DNA of 20,086 nt, from positions 17,501 through 37,586 of the forward strand of contig KV908523.1 of the NCBI GenBank assembly GCA_002005505.1, read 5' to 3'. The translations under genes and the position numbers were made by a program. The stretch comes from Botryococcus braunii (taxonomy: Eukaryota > Chlorophyta > Trebouxiophyceae). This document shows, one piece after another, positions 1-8,249 of this stretch. The notes beneath the pieces are model-generated. The model searched no databases and had not been told where the DNA came from. It was given only the letters and a program-made list of their open reading frames with translations. Within the stretch, counting starts at the first letter, position 1, and every line of letters begins with the position of its first letter.

Positions 1-313
1 GAGGCAGAGGCTGTTGCGTACCTGTTCGACATCGAGGGGCTGCAGCAGCGCCCGGAGCGGTCTCGACAGAAGCGGAGCGGACGGGGTTTTCCGCATGGCA
101 GGGCACACCCCGCAATCCTCCACCCCTCCGCAAAGCAGAAGGCAGGCAAGTCAAACGCTGCGGCAGTCCATGTGGCGACGGCTGTACCGCCACACGAGAT
201 CTGTCCTGCCAACACCCCGGAAGGGAAACCTGTACCGCCGGCACTCCAATCCCCCTTGCCCCTTCACCTCATCCCGGTCGCGCCTCTCTCCGCCCCGGGC
301 AGTAGCAAGCGAG
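1..313 (+). CDS. Possible partial exon entering from the left edge, unknown product
   Basis: Frame 1 is open from the first base of the window to a stop at 466-468. A plausible donor (CGAG followed by GTGGGT) sits at 314, which would end an exon at 313 in phase 1. The translation starts EAEAVAYLFDIEGLQQRPER and becomes Arg/Lys- and then Pro/Ala-rich, with no domain I recognise. The part after 313 runs into a degenerate tandem repeat, so coding past the donor is unlikely. GC-rich sequence keeps several frames open here, including one on the minus strand, so this could be chance. The start would lie outside the window. Confidence 0.3.
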
Positions 314-399
314 GTGGGTGGCAAGCCAGGATGCACACGGCAGACATGTTCTGGCAATCTTGGGTAACGCATGTCCAGGGTCCCCAGGCCTTGGACCTT

Positions 400-665
400 G
401 GAATGTTGATGTACGGAATGTTGTGGCGAGGCCGGGATGTGTTGATAAGTCCGGGGACGTGTCGGTGAAGCCGTGATGCGTGTGAACGGAATGTTGTGAC
501 GACGCCGGAATGCGTTGCGGGGTGTGGGGCCAAGCCCGGGATGCTTGTGATTGGAATTTCTCTGGCGAAACCGTGACATGTACGATTGGGAAGGTTTTGC
601 CATAGCTGCGATGTCTAAAGATGCATCACTTGCTGCAGAGTTTGTGCGCTTGTGCATGTGCTACT
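400..665. repeat. Decayed minisatellite, units of about 33-37 bp
   Basis: A motif resembling GGAATGTTGTGGCGAGGCCG followed by GGATGTGTTG recurs about six times (starting near 416, 450, 487, 520, 553 and 588). Spacing is 32-38 bases and divergence is heavy. Overlapping open frames on both strands here, up to 168 codons on the minus strand, are explained by the repeat rather than by a gene. Confidence 0.6.
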
Positions 666-807
666 TGCGGCGTGTTCTGGCTGGACGAGGCCAGGGCGAT
701 GGTATCCTAAACCGAATCCCATAGGGACGTTGCCGGTGTCGCCACTTGTGCTACAACATCACTTTGTGTCAACCACTCATGCAATTGTGTCATTGTGTTA
801 CTGTGCG

Positions 808-1086
<279 letters not shown>

Positions 1087-1174
1087 AGCGTGTACAACAA
1101 CCAGTAACATTCCTTGTTTGGTGGCGGCAGGCATACGTGCGGTAGTACGAGCCCGCAGAGACCGCACGCAGCCC

Positions 1175-1330
1175 GCGTGCGGCTGTGCAATTATGTAACG
1201 CATGCATCCGGCTGTACGATTATCTTATCGCATTCGTGTGGCCAGCTGTGCGATGATGTAAAGCTCGCGTGCGGCTGTACAATTATGCAACCACATTTGT
1301 GTGGCCCCGCAATTTTCGGGATGCAATCAT
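1175..1330. repeat. Minisatellite with alternating 29 and 34 bp units (63 bp dimer)
   Basis: Five units begin at 1175, 1204, 1238, 1267 and 1301, with lengths 29, 34, 29, 34 and about 30. The shared core resembles GCGGCTGTACAATTATG. Units 1 and 4 are the most alike, and the length alternation shows that the unit of duplication was a 63 bp dimer. No coding function is visible. Confidence 0.75.
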
Positions 1331-1386
1331 GGCGTCCTTCAAGTTACCTAACGACAGATATATACGTTATTATAATATCTTTATAG

Positions 1387-1487
1387 ATAGAACTTGAGCA
1401 GCGATGAGTTGTCTTCTTCCCCTATTGGGAGGAATGGACTTGCGGGGGGTTGATTGTACTTCAAACATGCCTTACTGTACAGAATCC
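1387..1487. repeat. Copy A of a roughly 100 bp repeat (partner at 2028-2127)
   Basis: The segment aligns along its length with 2028-2127. Examples are TTGAGCAGC against TTTAGCAGC at the left, and TCAAACATGCCTTACTGTAC against TCAAATATACCTGACCGCAC at the right. The left end also matches the 47 bp tandem units at 1873-2058, so the two features share ancestry. Confidence 0.6.
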
Positions 1488-1520
1488 TGGGTTGGGCCTG
1501 CTCTTCTTATCAGGATTGCG

Positions 1521-1798
1521 GTGAACTTTGGCAAGCAGTCGCCAGGGATTTGAACTGGGGTCGCCAATCGCAGTATGGCCGTGCATTGTGACAGCAACAG
1601 TTGACCTTGAACAGCAAAAGCATATTCTGCGAGTATTATTTTTACTTCTGACCTTACCACTTGCACGAGTGTGTGGTGTCCCACGAACGCAGTGATTCGC
1701 ACCGCCAGCATTTGGGGTTGTAGTCCTACAAATCACCAGCAACTCAGTGAGTGGGCGTGCCTAGCTAGGCAAGCCGACTTACTTGGCGAAAGGCTGAT
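1521..1798. repeat. Dispersed repeat, copy 1 (about 280 bp)
   Basis: This aligns collinearly with 3110-3387 at roughly four of five positions by eye, for example CATATTCTGCGAGTATTATT in both. Near its right end a stem-loop (GGCGTGCCT / AGGCAAGCC) is shared with copy 2. On the minus strand it contains AGTTCAAATCCC, which resembles a pol III B box. No convincing A box lies at the usual distance, so a SINE origin is only a possibility. A 22-base imperfect direct repeat flanks it at 1492-1513 and 1815-1836. Confidence 0.75.
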
Positions 1799-1872
1799 CA
1801 TGGCAGGCCCCAAATTGGGCCTGCTCCTCTCATCAGAAATTGAGCGGCCTCGTGTGGTAGAGATATTGGTGC

Positions 1873-2058
1873 GATGGACTTCACTTCAGATCTAGATTCA
1901 GCAGAAGAGAATTGGGTATGATGTACTTCACAAAAGATCTAGCTTGAGCAGCAGAGAGTTAGGTGCGATGTACTTAATAGTAGATCCAATTTGAGCAGCG
2001 GAGAGAGGTAGGATGTACTTCATGTTAGATCTAATTTTAGCAGCAAACAGCTGTCCTC
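1873..2058. repeat. 47 bp tandem repeat, four units
   Basis: Units start at 1873, 1920, 1967 and 2012, with lengths 47, 47, 45 and about 47. Each begins GATGTACTTCA (or a close variant), passes AGATCTA and continues TTGAGCAGC-AGAGAG. The final unit merges into the second copy of the roughly 100 bp repeat. A related GATGTACTTCAG motif recurs alone near 4600. Confidence 0.8.
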
Positions 2059-2127
2059 TCCTCCTGCGGGGGAAAGGGAATAGTGCGTGTTGGGTTTTCG
2101 TCAAATATACCTGACCGCACAGAATTG
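2028..2127. repeat. Copy B of the roughly 100 bp repeat (partner at 1387-1487)
   Basis: Collinear with 1387-1487 as described there. Together the two copies bracket the dispersed repeat at 1521-1798 and the 47 bp array. This suggests that a larger block was duplicated and later interrupted. Confidence 0.55.
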
Positions 2128-2150
2128 ATTGCAATTGCATTAGTTTGGTC

Positions 2151-2167
2151 CCCCCCCCCCCCCGGGG
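2151..2167. repeat. Poly-C tract running into a G tract
   Basis: A run of C is followed directly by six G, giving a short self-complementary C/G block. It is prone to replication or assembly error. Confidence 0.8.
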
Positions 2168-2495
2168 GGACTTTCCCCTGCAACATGGTGTACATGTTTC
2201 CCCTTCTGCAGGTGGGAAATTCAATGCTTGCTGGGAAGACTTGACCTGAGAAGTTACTTTTGCTTTCTATTCCGGTGTTCTTTTTAACACCTCCTCTGCC
2301 TATTCTTGAGGACATAAATTCCGTAGGCCTGTTAACACCGAACCTTGTCAGATCCAATAGGGTACGATCAAGCAATGGCAGCTGCGTCTTAGAACGGAAC
2401 TGTGCAATGGGGCTTCCACATGGCTGCCATGTGGGCCCACAGGTGAAGCGGTACGTTATTTCGGCCTGCGCAGTTCTTTCTAATTTGGGAAAGAC

Positions 2496-2854
2496 ATGTG
2501 CAGCCGGAACAAGAACGGCCAATGGAACTCTCCATGTGGCCCCGGGGCATTCATGGAAGAGGCCAGAGGCTTCAGGCCAGCGTTTTGGGCGAAAGCCTCG
2601 CCGTTTGAGGAGAAAATGTGCGTGGAGCCCTGCACAGTTTACATTTTTGGTGCTGAGGTGGCCTGGAAGTTGTCGAAGGGTGCTCCAGGTGTGAGCAGGG
2701 TCGTGCAGTGTTACATTTCATGCTGAGTGTGGCCTGCCCATTTGTTGGAGATGATTTTTTAGTCAACTCCAGTGTTGAGGAGCGTCTGATGATGCGTCTG
2801 CGTTTGAGAGGAGGTCCAGATGCCCACGTCCAACCCTCCTTGCCATGCACCTGA
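2496..2854 (+). CDS. Candidate two-exon small gene, unknown product (94 aa)
   Basis: Exon 1 runs from ATG 2496 to 2688 (phase 1), with an in-frame TAA shortly upstream. The donor is CCAG followed by GTGTGA, the intron is 74 bases (2689-2762), and the acceptor is GATTTTTTAG. Exon 2 runs from 2763 to TGA 2852-2854 in the matching phase. The product starts MCSRNKNGQWNSPCGPG and contains CVEPC at about residues 48-52, then an Arg-rich C-terminus (RLMMRLRLRGG). There is no signal peptide and no known domain. The model competes with a long minus-strand frame over the same DNA, and both cannot be right. The case rests on phase agreement at one strong acceptor. Confidence 0.3.
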
Positions 2855-3210
2855 TCGAGGGGGAAGCAAGCCGCTGGGTTTTGACACACTGCAAGGATGG
2901 CAAGCGAGAGGAGGGTGCGGCTCCAACAGAATGGGAGTGTGAAAGCAGAAGCGGCAATTTTTTCCAGTTTTCCGTGGAAGTGTTCCTCAGCATACGCAGC
3001 ATCACATTCACCCAAAATGTGGACAGCGGTTGCCAGTATGCTTCCTGTGTGAAGGGGTGGACAAGGCTGGGACCTTCTTTGTGGTTGCCGGGCCAAAAAC
3101 TTCCTCGAGCTAAACTTGGTGAGGAGTCCCCAGGGATTGAACTGGGATTGCCAGTCGCAGTGTGGCCGTGCTTTGTCACAGCAACAGTCGGCCTTGCACA
3201 GCAAAACCAT
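2572..3210 (-). CDS. Long unbroken minus-strand ORF of doubtful status (212 codons)
   Basis: The frame is open for 212 codons, long for DNA of this composition. It contains stretches that look protein-like (such as ILGECDAAYAEEHFHGKLEK, about residues 65-84) and a basic cluster KRRR near residue 132. Its 5' end lies inside the dispersed repeat copy 2, and no promoter or family match is visible. A second minus frame and a plus frame are also open across 2.8-3.25 kb, which argues for composition-driven openness. Decayed transposable-element coding is another possibility. Confidence 0.2.
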   Translation of the reverse strand: MVLLCKADCCCDKARPHCDWQSQFNPWGLLTKFSSRKFLARQPQRRSQPCPPLHTGSILATAVHILGECDAAYAEEHFHGKLEKIAASAFTLPFCWSRTLLSLAILAVCQNPAACFPLDQVHGKEGWTWASGPPLKRRRIIRRSSTLELTKKSSPTNGQATLSMKCNTARPCSHLEHPSTTSRPPQHQKCKLCRAPRTFSPQTARLSPKTLA

Positions 3211-3387
3211 ATTCTGCGAGTATTATTGTTGCTTTTGACCTTACCAGTTTCATGAGTGCCAGTTGTCCCACGAACCCAGTGATCCGCACTGTCAGCATTT
3301 GGAGATGTACTCTGACGAATCATCAGCAATCAGTAAGTGGGCTTGCCTTGCTAGGCAAGCCGACTTGCTGGCGAAAAGCTGATTGAA
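3110..3387. repeat. Dispersed repeat, copy 2 (about 280 bp)
   Basis: Partner of 1521-1798, in the same orientation. The internal hairpin is perfect here: GGCTTGCCT at 3340-3348, TGCT loop, AGGCAAGCC at 3353-3361. The minus-strand B-box-like motif reads CAGTTCAATCCC and lies inside a CCCAG/CTGGG stem. The right end abuts the palindrome at 3391. No matching flanking duplication is visible on this copy. Confidence 0.75.
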
Positions 3388-3390
3388 ATC

Positions 3391-3486
3391 AAACTGTGTC
3401 CCCGTGTACGTAATCATTTCAATGCAACTAACCACCCCGGGGTGGTTAGTTACATCAAAATGATTACGTACGCAGGGACGCAGTCT
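3391..3486. repeat. 96 bp near-perfect palindrome (foldback element or MITE-like)
   Basis: The arms 3391-3438 and 3439-3486 are 48 bases each with no spacer, and meet at CCACCCC/GGGGTGG. By hand count 41 of 48 positions pair, and all seven mismatches are transitions. The best-conserved part of the stem includes GTACGTAATCATTT. The structure is typical of a foldback or miniature inverted-repeat element, but no terminal target duplication is evident. Confidence 0.9.
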
Positions 3487-3599
3487 GAGGGGAAAAGGGG
3501 GGGGGTCTTTCCCAGGGTGGTGGGAACTGAGCACAGAAGATGAGGATGTCCGAAGAAATCCTACTCCTACTGGCAGCTACCTGTATACAAGAGGGGCAC

Positions 3600-3624
3600 G
3601 GCCGACGACAGTCGATTGTCGGCC
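3600..3624. repeat. Short inverted repeat GGCCGAC / GTCGGCC
   Basis: Seven-base perfect arms (3600-3606 and 3618-3624) enclose an 11-base loop. It is too short to assign a function. Confidence 0.45.
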
Positions 3625-3639
3625 GGCCATCTTTGACAA

Positions 3640-4860
3640 AGTGAAGCTTTTTAAGTATGTCGGCACGTACGCACTCAACAATTCACTTAATTATGTCAGT
3701 GAGAAAGTGAAGTATGTCAGAGAAAACGTAGTGTATAATGTGCAAACCATGAACCAGGGTGTCATACATGCTGGGCTGCAGAAGCCGGGTGTTCCCTTTT
3801 CGTGCCTGAGACACATGTCACAATCTCCTTTTTCTCCTCCGTGTTGTTTTTCTACCCTTCGTGGCAAAGCCTGTAAGGCACATGAACAAATGGGGGAACG
3901 AGCGGCAATTTGTCAATGTGCCGGTTGTCAGACTTCAAAACAAATGTTTAAGTCTAGGGTGAAGCATATATGTTTATATATATCCTAATCGCACACCACG
4001 CATCCTACATGTGGATACCCGGAATCCAGGGGCCATGGACAGACGTGGCTGTGAATCGGTCTTAAGATTAAGGTCTTTTGTATGGCCGGGCGGCGTGTCA
4101 TGCGGCCAGGACTTGTAGGGACGTATCCTTGCTTAAAAAAAGCACTTGGGTAGTTCTTAGACTTTCTTGGAGCTGCTGCTCTCCTCTTAGTCTCCCTCAT
4201 TGGAGGAGACGGAGACTGACCGACTGCAATATGCTTGGTACGGTACGGGTCCGCATGACTGTGCCTCTTTGCAGGGACCGCGCACTGTGCCCATGCGGCT
4301 GAGGAGCTTGTGCGGCAATGTGAGAGTTTTCATTGCAACTGTGACAGATATAGTCCACTTTTTCCTTTTAAATGGGTGCGATGCCCGTTAAATGGGGCAC
4401 GCTGGATGCCCTCCCGATGGCGTACAATGTACCTCAGAATGTAAATCAGGAAAAGGGTGAGCCCGTGCCTTTTCCTGCATACAAGGGGGATAATGGATGT
4501 GTACATGAAAGATGGATGTGTAGATGAAATATGGCTGGACCATCCGCAGTGGGGTCACAGCCTCTACACTATATCAGGGGTCAAGGTACTTCAGATGGGG
4601 TACGATGTACTTCAGAATCCTACCCTCATCTGACCTGACCTGACCTGATCTAATCTGACTGGCCAATCAGCAGAGGGGCCCAAGCCTCCACCTTGTTATA
4701 ACTACTTGAAAGACTAATTGGTGTTGACAGGTAACTTTCCTAAGAACACTTCAATGTGTCAATGACAACACCGGACTTGATTTTGCCGTCAATGCAGTGT
4801 GCTCATTTGAACCTCACGTGAAATTATGAGGAAGGGGAGGCTTCGTCGAAGTTAAATGAG
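3640..4860. other. Non-coding stretch, no gene supported
   Basis: Only short open frames occur here and I see no convincing splice-bounded exon. Local features are a 19-base tandem duplication (4493-4511 and 4512-4530, 17 of 19 identical) and six CTGAC-like pentamers at 4630-4659. A stray copy of the GATGTACTTCAG motif also lies near 4600. Confidence 0.5.
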
Positions 4861-4864
4861 TCAT

Positions 4865-4995
<131 letters not shown>

Positions 4996-5198
4996 AGAGA
5001 GGTGTGTGTGAACAACCCTTATCACACACACCCACCGAAAACATAAACACGGAGGCACAGGGTGGGGAAAGGGAGAAGATATATGACACCACGCCGAGGT
5101 CTTACCCAGGGCTTGCAGACGTCTTTAGGATACATCATGACAGAAGCCAAAAAGAAAACCATGGTCATGAAGTAAGCCTAAAAGACATATATCAGACT

Positions 5199-5353
<155 letters not shown>

Positions 5354-6067
5354 CGATCGGGTACCCTCCCGGTACAACTCTAGTGATACAGATGGATCGC
5401 CCGTACCACTAGCACTGTCATTCGTACTCACGAACTTGCTTGCACGAACGTTGATCGTTTTGGTTTTTTATAAGATTGCAAATATGAACTAGCAGTGATG
5501 TGGACACCTCGAGCAGGGACCGCGTGCAGCATTGCTCGTCACGGCGTCCTGCCCGTAACCCGAGCCGATCTAGTTGCTAGCCCCTTAGCAATTGCACAAC
5601 GCAATCTACGTATCGCATATTTTTCTACCTCAAGAAAATCCCGTGATGGAGAATCGGTGGGTGAGTATCGCATCTCTAGTCCTCGTCCTTACTTGGACGC
5701 TGCGGCGAACTACACTTAGGTCTGACAGTCAGTTCAATAATACCCACGGTTTACCCCTTTGAAGACAGAATTCTCCACCAGCAGCTTTGAAAGTTTGTGG
5801 GCTTGTCCTACGTAATATATTCCTGAACTGACCTCCTTGTCTAGCCGCGTGTCACCTCTCGAGTCAGGTTGTCCTTTGGCAAAAAGACCTGGAATGTGTT
5901 GAGCAGGCTTCTTACACATATTTACAGTTATTCGCGCCCTCGTGCTTCATCTTTCCAAGACAAGCACAAACGGGCAATCGTAGACTGTGTTTCCTGCGTG
6001 TTGTGAAGGTGGATCTTCACTGCCGCCCCTAGTGGCAGGAGCATGTGGGGTTCTTGCCATCCTACAG
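5354..6067. other. Non-coding stretch, no gene supported
   Basis: Short open frames on both strands lack good starts, domains or paired splice sites. There is no repeat structure that I can see. The right end is a plausible acceptor (TTCTTGCCATCCTACAG) for the candidate exon that follows. Confidence 0.4.
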
Positions 6068-6139
6068 GCAAGACATATCTACCGCGAACGGGGCAGGCAG
6101 AGTCAGCAAGACTTCAATCGGCCTGTTGATGAGCTGCAG
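6068..6139 (+). CDS. Candidate isolated internal exon, 24 codons
   Basis: A pyrimidine-rich acceptor (TTGCCATCCTACAG) and a good donor (CTGCAG followed by GTGGGT at 6140) bound 72 bases in phase 0-0. The translation is strongly hydrophilic: ARHIYRERGRQSQQDFNRPV, then DELQ. I could not connect it to neighbouring exons, and the family is unknown. A short exon like this can arise by chance. Confidence 0.25.
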
Positions 6140-6232
6140 GTGGGTCCAAGACTTGCACACTTTTCAGGATGAGGGGATCCAGATTTCCTTCAGAGTTCCA
6201 GTTTTCCCTCAAAGGCACTTTGACCACCACGC

Positions 6233-6264
6233 ACGCGTGCGTGCGTGCGCGCAGGCGTGCGTGT

Positions 6265-6317
<53 letters not shown>

Positions 6318-6319
6318 GG
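6233..6319. repeat. GCGT/GT microsatellite ending in G19
   Basis: A GCGTGCGT head is followed by (GT)15 at 6271-6300 and nineteen G at 6301-6319. The G tract again follows the dinucleotide array on the same strand. Confidence 0.95.
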
Positions 6320-6589
6320 CGTGGGGTGGTCTTGTACATGATGAGCCTCCCATCCCACATCAATCGTTCCAGGTTCTGGTTTTGTGCACAATGATCGGTA
6401 CGCCAGGCCAGGGCCTCCCCCCCTTCCCCTTTCATTGCATGACATTCCAAATTGTTTGTAAAGGGTGGCTCGGTCTGCGGGGGTGTGGGGGGGGTGCGGT
6501 GGCGCAGATGGGGCAGTGCTGGGGCCGCGACATCAGCATTAGGTGGCGGAGCTCGCAGCCCTCCAGCTCCGGGCCTGCCGCCCACCCAA

Positions 6590-6811
6590 GGGACAGATAA
6601 CCACAGGGACAGACGGCCACAGGGGCAGATAGCCACAAATAGCCACAGGGGCAGTTAGCCACAGATAGCCTCAGGGGCAGCTAGGCACAAATAGCCACAT
6701 GGGCAGATCGCCACAAATAGGTATGATAGCCATTGCCACATATAGCAGCAGAGAGAGATAGCCGCCGAGACAGATAGCCACAGCGACAGATAGCCACCGA
6801 GAGAGATAGCG
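6590..6811. repeat. Minisatellite of 16-18 bp units (CACAGGGGCAGATAGC-like)
   Basis: About a dozen degenerate copies of a unit like CCACAGGGGCAGATAG run across 6590-6811. They drift to GAGAGAGATAGCC-type variants at the right end. The minus-strand Cys/Leu/Trp-rich frames across it are repeat artefacts. Confidence 0.85.
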
Positions 6812-6820
6812 CAGAAATGC

Positions 6821-7309
6821 ATGGAGCCGAATTCTGATAGGAAAGGGAGGGGGGGGAGAGGGAGAGGGGGGTTAGAGACACACATGGGGGGGGGGGGAGC
6901 GGGGGGTGGGGAGGGTGCGCTTCGCAACGAATGGGGCAGCGTTTTGCACTTGGCAGCCGAACTCCGTGCAAGCTGTGGGCCCCCCGTCGTTATACACGCC
7001 CTAGGCTGGGGTGACGAAAAGGAGCACCACACGGGTGGACACGCGCATCCAGAGGCAGAGCCGGCAGGAGCACTAGTTCAGACCCCGACAAAGGCCAAGC
7101 TGGTTTCCTGGGGCGGAAGTCGGGTTGGCGACCGCAATGGACAATGGTCTTGGGCGCAGAGCCCGAGGAAAAAAGTGTGGGTTTGTTTCCCAGGGGTACT
7201 GGGAGAAACAATGAGGCAGGAAATTGCCAGCCATATGCCCGTTGTGACGGCGGGCCTGCCCGATTGGCTGCTGGCACAGCTGCGGCATGTTGTATCGTGG
7301 TATTGTTGA
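6821..7309 (+). CDS. Uncertain single ORF, 162 codons, unknown product
   Basis: An ATG at 6821 opens a 162-codon frame directly after the 16 bp minisatellite. The first 35 residues are Gly/Arg-rich and come from G-rich sequence. The remainder is less biased (for example VGDRNGQWSWAQSPRKKVWV around residues 102-121) and ends near a possible amphipathic segment (GLPDWLLAQLRHVV). There is no signal peptide or known domain. Minus-strand frames are open over part of it, and base composition favours open frames here. It could be a chance ORF. Confidence 0.22.
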   Translation: MEPNSDRKGRGGRGRGGLETHMGGGGAGGGEGALRNEWGSVLHLAAELRASCGPPVVIHALGWGDEKEHHTGGHAHPEAEPAGALVQTPTKAKLVSWGGSRVGDRNGQWSWAQSPRKKVWVCFPGVLGETMRQEIASHMPVVTAGLPDWLLAQLRHVVSWYC

Positions 7310-7420
7310 TGGGAACATGGCGCAGTGTACCGCAATGTTGGACTGGGCATCCCTATGAAGGCCCATACGGCCCAGCGCCGGGAGAGCGTGCCCTGGGAAC
7401 CATCTATCTTTCCGTCAGGC

Positions 7421-7494
7421 ATTGCTGACAAACCCATGTAGTCATCATGGGGGACAATCGCTGACAAACCCATCTTGTCATCAAGATGTGCAAT
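7421..7494. repeat. Two direct repeats of about 37 bp
   Basis: 7421-7458 and 7459-7494 both read approximately GCTGACAAACCCATnTTGTC followed by ATCA and a GACAAT/TGCAAT tail. It is a simple tandem duplication with drift. Confidence 0.65.
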
Positions 7495-7641
7495 GTGTGA
7501 AGTTCACTCATTCATGCCATCAGGCATTGGAGGGCACACCATCCCGAGGCGGATGCCCGAGGCCAGAAGGCGCCACCGGGGGTTCTCACTGCTGGCCGGC
7601 ATAAGTGTGCAGCTACAATTAACATTGCCGCACTAATACCG

Positions 7642-8022
7642 GCCAAAAAGTCTCTTGCAGCAGCAGTTATTGGCCGGTACCCCAATACATTGAAACAGTG
7701 GGGGTACCCTTCAGGAAGTGTCGCCCCTCTGTCACCTGCCAACAAGCCATGTGCAGCAACAGTTACTGAACGGTGCCCCGGTACTTTGACGCTATGGGAG
7801 TATTTGCTCAGTAAATGTCTGCCGCACTGGTACCCGCCAACGAACCGTTGGCGACAACAGTAAGTGAACGGTGCCCCAGTACTTTGAGGCAATGGGGTTA
7901 GCGTTCAGTAAACGTCTCCGCACAGTTTCCCGCCAACGGGCAATTTGCGGCGACAGTTACTGAACCGTACCACAGTACTTTGGCGCTAAGGGAATACCGG
8001 TTCAGTAACCGTTGAGATTCCC
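7642..8022. repeat. Tandem repeat of about 97 bp, four units, each holding an inverted repeat
   Basis: Units start at 7642, 7738, 7836 and 7932 (spacing 96, 98, 96), each opening GCCAA and containing a CAGTTACTGAACGGTGCCCC-like block. Every unit carries internal complementary arms. Unit 1 has GGTACCCC/GGGGTACC. Unit 4 has GTTACTGAACCG/CGGTTCAGTAAC, a perfect 12-base pair. Units 2 and 3 have weaker versions. A partial earlier unit may precede 7642. Confidence 0.85.
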
Positions 8023-8223
8023 AGCTGTTTCATGTCCCTGTGTGTGGGCATCATTACTGTTCTAAGCAATTATCAGTTACAGTAGGTCAGCAAGGATGAA
8101 AGGGCTTCCAGGTGATACCATGGGCGAGCGACCACCTTGTTGTAAGGCATTGGTGTGTAAATGTGAAGTCGAACCTAATAGTCTTGGGATAGTGCATAAG
8201 AGAGGGCCCAGGAGAGGACCAGG

Positions 8224-8247
8224 AAGTTGTCCCACAGGGGACAACTT
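8224..8247. repeat. Perfect 10 bp stem-loop
   Basis: AAGTTGTCCC (8224-8233) and GGGACAACTT (8238-8247) are exact complements around an ACAG loop. There is no U-tract on either side and no gene end nearby, so no terminator role is claimed. Confidence 0.7.
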
Positions 8248-8249
8248 GG

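Noticed and set aside
1540..1570. tRNA gene or tRNA-derived head suggested by AGTTCAAATCCC on the minus strand
   Set aside because: No cloverleaf can be drawn, no A box lies at the proper distance, and the T-arm pairing is incomplete in copy 1.
2845..3255. Decayed retrotransposon gag reading on the plus strand
   Set aside because: Only a short faint likeness; no zinc knuckle, protease, reverse transcriptase or LTR is visible anywhere nearby.
7642..8022. CRISPR array
   Set aside because: Units are contiguous and diverged along their whole length, with no unique spacers, and the genome is eukaryotic in character.
8224..8247. Intrinsic transcription terminator
   Set aside because: No U-tract follows the stem on either strand, and bacterial-type termination does not fit the rest of the window.
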